NCBI GenBank assembly: GCA_004551945.1
Contig: SFPN01000022.1
Location: 1-28,177 of the forward strand
Source of the DNA: Clostridiales bacterium
GTDB lineage: Bacteria; Bacillota; Clostridia; Oscillospirales; Oscillospiraceae
Length of the DNA stretch: 28,177 bases
Reading direction: 5' to 3'
Shown here: positions 23,644 through 28,177 of the stretch, in pieces
Numbering within the stretch: the stretch's first letter is position 1
Layout: each line of letters begins with the position of its first letter
Notes under the pieces: generated by a model
What the model saw: only the letters and a program-made list of their open reading frames with translations
The model's database searches: none
What the model was told of the DNA's origin: nothing
Translations under genes and position numbers: made by a program

Positions 23644-23672
23644 TTAATACCCCACCCCCGAAGCAATGACAA
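23644..23672 (-). promoter_or_regulatory. Promoter of the LCM-type methyltransferase
   Basis: On the minus strand, TTGTCA (23667-23672) and TATTAA (23644-23649) are 17 bases apart. The start near 23637 gives a very short leader of about 13 bases that still includes the GAGGTG site. Confidence 0.5.
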
Positions 23673-23712
23673 GACTTGAATTTTTGCCCATTTTGTGGTA
23701 ATATAAAGACAG

Positions 23713-23748
23713 AAAAAGCACGGGATTTTTTTAATCCCGTGCTTTTTT
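23713..23748. terminator. Terminator after the MMPL exporter gene
   Basis: A perfect 15-base stem (23713-23727 with 23733-23747) around TTTTT, flanked by A-runs on one side and T-runs on the other, so it can work in both directions. It follows the exporter stop at 23762 on the minus strand. Confidence 0.88.
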
Positions 23749-23761
23749 GCGTTTTCATTGG

Positions 23762-26404
23762 TCAGTCAGCAGGCGGACGGTCAGACCTGCGCCGCTTTAC
23801 CACAAAGCGGTCAAAGGTGGCCAGCATACCGGGCAGGACAAAGAGGATCAGCAGAATGGCCGACAGAGCGCCCATGGAGATGGTGAGGCAGATGGGGGCC
23901 ACGGAGGGATCGGTGGAGAAGGTGCCGAGGATTCCGGTGACAATCACGATGATGAGGCCGGAGGTAAGAATGGTGTGGGTGGAGTTCTGATAGGCGGCGG
24001 CCAGGGAGGCCCGGATATCCAGGGTCTGCCGGAACTCCCTGTAACAGTTGGTGTAAAGAATGCCGTAGTCGATGGTGGCCCCCATCAGGATACACTGCAC
24101 CACAATGTAGGCCAGGTAGATGATGCTCTCCCCCCGCAGGCCGCTGACGGCCACCGTCAGATACACGCCGCACAGGACGATGAGCACCAGGAAGGCGGGG
24201 ATCAGGAAGGAGCGGAAGGTCAGGGCCACAATCAGGTAGATGGAGATTGCGGTGAGCAGGGTAATAAACAGCATCTCCTGGCTGAAGTCGTTCTTCATTT
24301 CCCAGTACATGGCGGAGGTGCCCACCAGGTAGTAGTCGTTCTTCAGGTTGGTGCCGCAGGCCTGGGTCAGCTCATCCAGGAAGGCGGTTGTCTCCTCTGA
24401 CTCAGCCGGCAGGGTGGTGGAGAGCATGAGGATGGAGTGGTTGGTGCCCTTCAGCTGGGCGATTCCGTCGTCGAGCTGCCGGTAGGTGTCGTCAATCTGG
24501 CTGCGGAAGCTGTCGTCCAGAAATTCCTCGAACCGGGCGTCGTTCACCACATCTTCGGACAGGTGGTTGAACAGGGTTTCCATGGACATGGCCCAGGCGG
24601 GGGAGTAGGCGTACTTGCTGCCGTAAAACAGGCACAAAAGCTCCATTTCGTTTGCTTCAACGGTTTCGCTGAAAGCACTCAGCAGCGATGCCAATTCCTG
24701 AGCGCTGTACCGCTGGCCGGAGAGCACAGCGTGAATCAGCGTCTGCATCCCCGTTAGATTTTTCGCCATTTCAGCGTTCACCGCGTCTGCCCAGTCGGGG
24801 TTGGTGAGCACGTCGGACACCATAAAGTCCACCAGGGTCTTCAGGGAAAGCTTCCACCCGCTGGTGTCTCCGTGCCGGCTGATGTAGAGCAGGTACAGGC
24901 TCTTCATCCGGCTGGCGTCCATCCCCAGAAGCTGGGCCAGCTGCTGGGGGGTGTAGGCGGTTCCGGCGACGGAGCCGTTGACGATGGATCGGGCCAGTTC
25001 CAGCTGCCCCAGGGTTTTTGTGTCCATCATGGCGGAGAAGGTGCCGCTGTTTCCGGCAAGGAAGTTCAGCACCTCCTGAATGCTCATCCGGAAGCTGCCG
25101 GCGCTGGCCGGGAAGTCGTGGTAGGTGTACAGCATCTTCATCTGGGCCTCGTCCATGCCCAGAAGCTGGGCCATCTGGCGGTAGGAATAGGACATCCCCG
25201 TCTGGGTGGCCTCCATCAGTCCCTTCAGGAAGGTCACCTGCTGCACTGTGTCCTCCCCCAGCTGGGCGGAGAAGGCTTCGTTGGACAAAATGAATTCGGT
25301 CATCTGCTGGGGGGACATGGTTTTGTTTTCAACCTGTGCGCCGAAGTACAGGGTGTACAGCTGGAGGACCTGGGCCTCATCCATGCCCAGCATCCCAGCC
25401 ATTTCCGCCGGGGAGAAGCTCTGACCGGAGACCGCGGTCATCACCAGCTGGTGCAGCTGGATGAGCTGCGCCCGGGTCTCCTCGTCGAACATCCCCCCGT
25501 AGGCCTCGCTGGGCAGCACGGTGCTGACCAAAAAGTCCGTGAAGGTGGGCAGGCTCATGGCCTTGTCCGCCAGGTCCATGGTTCCGTAGTACAGGGTGAA
25601 GAGCTGGGTTACCGTTTCAGTGTCCAGGCCGGTGAGGGCGGCCAGCTGGGCCGGGGGATAGGCCTGGCCGGAGGCCGCCGCCGTCAGGATCTGGTTCATG
25701 CCGGTGAGCTGCTGCCTGGTCTGGCTGTCAAAGGCCCCGGCATAGGCCTCGTTGGGGAGAATCTGATTTACCAGAAAATTGGTAAAGGCCGGCAGGGTTA
25801 TGGTCCCGGTTTGGGCGCTGTCGCTGCCGTAATACAGGCAGAGCAGCTGCTCGGCCATGGCGGGGGCTATGCCGAAGGCCCCGGCCAGCTCCTGAGCGGT
25901 CATCTGCCGCTGGATGGTGTCGGGATCGGTAAAGACAGCCAGCATCTTCATCTGGGCCAGGGTTTCCTGGTCAAACTGGCTGGCAAAGGCCGGGTTGGCG
26001 GCCACGTCCCCGTTCATAAAGGCGGCAAAGGCCTGGAGGGTCATGGCGGCCGGTTCATAGCTGTCCGCCTGGGTGGCGGCGTACACGTACAGCAGCTTCA
26101 CCTGCTCCGGGTCCATCCCCAGGGCCGAAGCCATGTCCTGGTAGCTGCGGGCGCGGGTGACCGCGGCCACATCGGTGTAGGTCTCCAGAGTGCGCAGCTG
26201 GGAGAGGGTGTTCTTGTCGAACATAGAGGCGTATTTTGGATCCTCCGCCACCTCGTGGATTACGAAGCTGGTGAAAGCGGGCAGCGTCATGGTGCCGGTG
26301 TCCGCCCCGCCGTTCTGGGTGAAGTAGAGCAGATACAGCTGTTTCATGGTGCTCAGGTCCAGCCCGTCCTGCCCCAGGTACTTGGTCATAGCGGCGGCGG
26401 TCAT
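23762..26404 (-). CDS. MMPL/RND-type exporter, C-terminal part (repeat domain and second membrane domain)
   Basis: This 880-residue reading frame is the second part of a large MMPL-family transporter. Residues 1 to about 640 hold eight tandem copies of a roughly 80-residue helical repeat (key pattern: A-x-LLGMD, then M-x-x-LY-x-LY, then F-x-x-F, ending FD...Q). Residues about 690-880 form the second membrane bundle, with six hydrophobic segments (markers NDFSQEMLFITLLTAISIYLIV, CILMGATIDYGILYTN, ILTSGLIIVIVTGILG), ending in an Arg-rich tail. Frame analysis shows it continues the preceding gene after a -1 shift. No Shine-Dalgarno site precedes its ATG at 26404, so independent translation is unlikely unless coupled through the 4-base ATGA overlap. 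Confidence 0.82.
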   Translation of the reverse strand: MTAAAMTKYLGQDGLDLSTMKQLYLLYFTQNGGADTGTMTLPAFTSFVIHEVAEDPKYASMFDKNTLSQLRTLETYTDVAAVTRARSYQDMASALGMDPEQVKLLYVYAATQADSYEPAAMTLQAFAAFMNGDVAANPAFASQFDQETLAQMKMLAVFTDPDTIQRQMTAQELAGAFGIAPAMAEQLLCLYYGSDSAQTGTITLPAFTNFLVNQILPNEAYAGAFDSQTRQQLTGMNQILTAAASGQAYPPAQLAALTGLDTETVTQLFTLYYGTMDLADKAMSLPTFTDFLVSTVLPSEAYGGMFDEETRAQLIQLHQLVMTAVSGQSFSPAEMAGMLGMDEAQVLQLYTLYFGAQVENKTMSPQQMTEFILSNEAFSAQLGEDTVQQVTFLKGLMEATQTGMSYSYRQMAQLLGMDEAQMKMLYTYHDFPASAGSFRMSIQEVLNFLAGNSGTFSAMMDTKTLGQLELARSIVNGSVAGTAYTPQQLAQLLGMDASRMKSLYLLYISRHGDTSGWKLSLKTLVDFMVSDVLTNPDWADAVNAEMAKNLTGMQTLIHAVLSGQRYSAQELASLLSAFSETVEANEMELLCLFYGSKYAYSPAWAMSMETLFNHLSEDVVNDARFEEFLDDSFRSQIDDTYRQLDDGIAQLKGTNHSILMLSTTLPAESEETTAFLDELTQACGTNLKNDYYLVGTSAMYWEMKNDFSQEMLFITLLTAISIYLIVALTFRSFLIPAFLVLIVLCGVYLTVAVSGLRGESIIYLAYIVVQCILMGATIDYGILYTNCYREFRQTLDIRASLAAAYQNSTHTILTSGLIIVIVTGILGTFSTDPSVAPICLTISMGALSAILLILFVLPGMLATFDRFVVKRRRSDRPPAD

Positions 26405-26670
26405 GGGCTGGGTGAGGCTATTTGCGTCCGCGAGGTTTTTATCACGTCGATTTGATCCAGCATCTCAGGGTCCAGCTGTTCGGCAAAGGTCTCGTTTTCC
26501 GCCACGTCGTCTGCCAGGAAGTTCAGCAGCTGGGACATGGTGAGCTTGGGCGCCTGCCCGTCCCGGAAGTAGTGGTAGTAGAGAATGCGCAGGGTTTCCT
26601 CGTCCAGGTCCAGGTCCTCCGCCGGGGCGATGGTTTCGATCAGATCCACCAGTTCCCCGGCGGTGCAGTT
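24485..26670 (-). repeat. Nine tandem ~80-residue protein repeats in the MMPL exporter
   Basis: Nine related units lie between membrane segments 7 and 8, the region expected outside the cell. In the 23762-26404 frame the units begin near residues 1, 88, 168, 249, 330, 406, 484 and 566; one more precedes them in the upstream frame (from about 26670). The core signature is A-x-LLGMD followed by LY-x-LY. Some neighbouring units share nearly identical DNA, e.g. CCCAGAAGCTGGGCCA on the plus strand at about 24925 and 25160, suggesting growth by duplication. Confidence 0.85.
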
Positions 26671-27918
26671 CTTTCCCATGGTGGTGGGGTAGCTGACCAG
26701 GGCAGTTATGCTGGGGTTGTCCTCAAACTTTTCGGCCAGAGCCTGGATGCTGTCGCTGTCCTGGTTGTTGTACAGGACCACCAGGGAGTTTTCCTTGGGG
26801 AACACCTGGTAGATCTCGCTGTTGGCCTCGGTGCTGAAGGAAATGGGGGTCAGCCCCTGGAGGAAGTAGGAACCCACCATCAGCACCAGAAACAGCAGGG
26901 CCAGGGGCCGGCGGAAGCGATAGCTGACGGCGGCCACACCCTTCATGGGAATCTTAGGCTCCCGCTTCGCGGTTTTTGCGATCAGCTTGTCGGACATAAG
27001 GATCAGGCCGGGCAGCACGGTGAAGATGCTGAGCAGGCTGCAAAGAACCCCCTTGGCCAGCACAATGCCCAGGTCCCGTCCGATCTTGAAGCTCATGAAC
27101 ACCAGCATCAGCAGGCCCACAAAGGTGGTAAAGGCGCTGCTGGTGATGGTGGAGAAGGCGTTCACCAGGGCGTTTTTCATGGCCTGCCTGCGGTCGGCGG
27201 TGCAGCGGACCTCCTGGCGGTACCGGTTCATCAGGATGATGGAGTAGTCCATGGAAAGCACCAGCTGCAAAATGGCCGCAATGGAGAAGGTAATGGTGGA
27301 CACGCTGCCCATGATCAGGTTGGTGCCCATGTTGATGACCACGGCAATCCCGATGGTGACCAGGAAAATGATGGGCTCAAACCAGGAGGCGCACATGATG
27401 AAGAGAATCACCATCAGCAAGGACAGGGCGGTGAGCAGCAGCGCCGGGGTCACGCTGTCGCTGCTGTCCGCGTCGTCGGTTTCGATCACCACGTCGTACT
27501 GGGCGTAGGTTTCCGTGATGGCCTTTTCGATGGCGATTTCCTCGTCAGAGTCGTAGTCGTATTCCGTGGTCAGCTCATAAAGAGTACAGCCGTCCCTGTT
27601 GTAGTCCTCGCTGGCCTTGTCGTACGCCACGTCCGCCACATAAGGAAGCCGGGACAAATCCCGGGCCACTGTTTCCCGCTGCCCGGCGGGCAGATCCCGG
27701 AACATTACGTGGATGGCCTGGAGGCTGTCTCCCTCCTGGAACTCATCCTCCATGATGTCCAGCCCCTGCTTCATGGGGGAGCGTTCCGAAAGGTATTTGG
27801 TCATGTCGCCGTTGATCTCCACCTGGGGGATCATCAGCCCGCACACTGCGGTGACTGCCAGCATCAGCACCAGCACAAAGTAACGACGTTCTACAATAAA
27901 ATTGGCAAATCGTCTCAT
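26401..27918 (-). CDS. MMPL/RND-type exporter, N-terminal part (first membrane domain)
   Basis: A 505-residue frame. TM1 is RRYFVLVLMLAVTAVCGLMIP (from about residue 10), followed by an outside domain (about 35-165) and a bundle of five membrane segments (about 165-330). This bundle contains the family region VLSMDYSIILMNRYRQE and FVGLLMLVFMSFKIGRDLG. TM7 (RRPLALLFLVLMVGSYFLQG) and the first external repeat follow. The frame ends in a short, unrelated tail (TSRTQIASPSP), the sign of a frameshift. The ATG at 27918 is chosen because AGGGAG lies nine bases upstream; the longer reading from 27993 starts within the promoter. It is divergent from a TetR-type regulator, as is common for drug or lipid exporters. 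Confidence 0.83.
   Translation of the reverse strand: MRRFANFIVERRYFVLVLMLAVTAVCGLMIPQVEINGDMTKYLSERSPMKQGLDIMEDEFQEGDSLQAIHVMFRDLPAGQRETVARDLSRLPYVADVAYDKASEDYNRDGCTLYELTTEYDYDSDEEIAIEKAITETYAQYDVVIETDDADSSDSVTPALLLTALSLLMVILFIMCASWFEPIIFLVTIGIAVVINMGTNLIMGSVSTITFSIAAILQLVLSMDYSIILMNRYRQEVRCTADRRQAMKNALVNAFSTITSSAFTTFVGLLMLVFMSFKIGRDLGIVLAKGVLCSLLSIFTVLPGLILMSDKLIAKTAKREPKIPMKGVAAVSYRFRRPLALLFLVLMVGSYFLQGLTPISFSTEANSEIYQVFPKENSLVVLYNNQDSDSIQALAEKFEDNPSITALVSYPTTMGKNCTAGELVDLIETIAPAEDLDLDEETLRILYYHYFRDGQAPKLTMSQLLNFLADDVAENETFAEQLDPEMLDQIDVIKTSRTQIASPSP
26437..26441 (-). other. Frameshift point joining the two exporter frames (A5 run)
   Basis: On the minus strand the gene reads GTG ATA AAA ACC. 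One more A in the run would give GTG ATA AAA AAC CTC and carry the frame straight into the downstream part. The joined protein (...QIDVIKNLADANSLTQPMTA) then aligns without a gap with the equivalent stretch of another repeat (QMKMLAVFTDPDTIQRQMTA). A -1 slip of the ribosome on the A-run would give the same protein of 1385 residues. Confidence 0.8.
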
Positions 27919-27964
27919 GGTATCTGCTCCCTTGCTCCAGCGTTCCTGCGTGTGGGCCTGCTTG

Positions 27965-27976
27965 ACAGCATGCTGT
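27965..27976. promoter_or_regulatory. Perfect palindrome in the exporter leader
   Basis: ACAGCATGCTGT, a perfect 12-base palindrome, lies between the exporter's promoter and its start codon. It is a candidate binding site for the adjacent TetR-type regulator. Confidence 0.35.
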
Positions 27977-27991
27977 TTGTATGTTACGTTC

Positions 27992-28021
27992 ATTATAAAT
28001 CAACACCTGTATAGGTTACAA
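27992..28021 (-). promoter_or_regulatory. Promoter of the MMPL exporter
   Basis: On the minus strand, TTGTAA (28016-28021) and a consensus TATAAT (27992-27997) are 18 bases apart. The start is near 27985, giving a leader of about 67 bases. Confidence 0.6.
28005..28016. promoter_or_regulatory. Candidate TetR-type operator between -35 and -10
   Basis: ACCTGTATAGGT (4-4-4 inverted repeat) lies in the spacer of the exporter promoter. Occupancy would block RNA polymerase and fits autoregulation by the divergent TetR-type gene. Confidence 0.45.
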
Positions 28022-28067
28022 CCGACAGATGCGAAAAAAGTGTTGAAGTGACGGAAGGAGCCGTTTT

Positions 28068-28177
28068 ATGGGAGCGAAATCCAACCAGAGGGTTGCTTTG
28101 ACCAAGCAGCTGATCTACCAGGCCTTCTTCACCCTGCTGAAGAAAAAGAGCATGCGGCAGATTTCCATCCGGGAGCT
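28068..28177 (+). CDS. TetR/AcrR-family transcriptional regulator, 5' part only
   Basis: Only the first 36 codons are in the window; the gene runs off the right end. The N-terminus has a basic start and a first helix (TKQLIYQAFFTLLKKKSM) followed by RQISIREL, the usual opening of a TetR helix-turn-helix domain. GGAAGGAG precedes the ATG. It faces away from the MMPL exporter across about 150 bases holding a promoter and two palindromes, so it probably represses that exporter and perhaps itself. No plus-strand promoter stands out. Assignment rests on a short stretch, so the family is likely but not certain. Confidence 0.7.
   Translation, partial: MGAKSNQRVALTKQLIYQAFFTLLKKKSMRQISIRE

Noticed and set aside
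26402..26404. ATG at 26404 as a true start of a separate second exporter gene
   Set aside because: No Shine-Dalgarno site precedes it, and the frame upstream of it already encodes the missing piece of a repeat that begins in the other frame.
24872..28014. Two long plus-strand frames (527 and 530 codons) opposite the exporter
   Set aside because: His/Gln/Gly-rich mirror images of the repeat and membrane regions, without start signals.

Overview
The window is GC-rich, densely coded and has strong AAGGAGG-type ribosome binding sites. Its genes include a pyruvate:ferredoxin oxidoreductase, an APS-reductase-type sulfate assimilation operon, an SLH surface protein, a DUF421 protein and a Gx-transporter gene. 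This suggests an anaerobic, high-GC Clostridia of the Oscillospiraceae type (Flavonifractor / Lawsonibacter / Intestinimonas neighbourhood). That placement is inference from gene content and style, not from a marker gene.

Layout. (1) 67-5692, + strand: a tight sulfate operon, cysA (ATPase of the sulfate importer), an AprA-like flavoprotein, an AprB-like 2x[4Fe-4S] ferredoxin, cysD and cysN, closed by a terminator. APS made by CysDN is probably reduced directly by AprAB. CysN has an extra C-terminal domain that looks like a degraded APS kinase. (2) 5813-8742: a coiled-coil/M23 murein hydrolase with its own promoter, a DUF421 membrane protein, and a convergent trmO. (3) 8856-9131: a MITE-like element made of six consecutive hairpins with imperfect terminal inverted repeats. 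It carries a promoter pointing at the next operon, a family I CoA-transferase, nudC and an HD hydrolase. (4) 12334-17166, - strand: a flavin-based extracytosolic redox cluster. It holds an SLH/Tp47-like surface protein interrupted by one in-frame TAG, a fused membrane-reductase/FMN-binding protein, ApbE lipoprotein and a Gx transporter. A good promoter and two nearly identical palindromes, resembling metal-regulator (DtxR-type) boxes, lie in front. (5) 17363-18613: a second hairpin cluster and a YeiH-type transporter (putative sulfate exporter). (6) 19009-22578: nifJ, with an intrinsic-terminator hairpin in its leader. (7) 22719-28177: an LCM-type methyltransferase, then a very large MMPL/RND-type exporter gene broken by a -1 frameshift in an A-run and carrying nine tandem ~80-residue repeats. 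A divergent TetR-type regulator runs off the right end.

Together these genes cover sulfate uptake and reduction to sulfite, central ferredoxin-linked carbon metabolism (PFOR, CoA-transferase), envelope work and surface flavin electron transfer. Two genes are disrupted by single-base-scale lesions (15787-15789 and about 26437-26441). These could be sequencing errors, real mutations or switchable states, and reads would decide. No rRNA, tRNA, CRISPR array or prophage was recognised.
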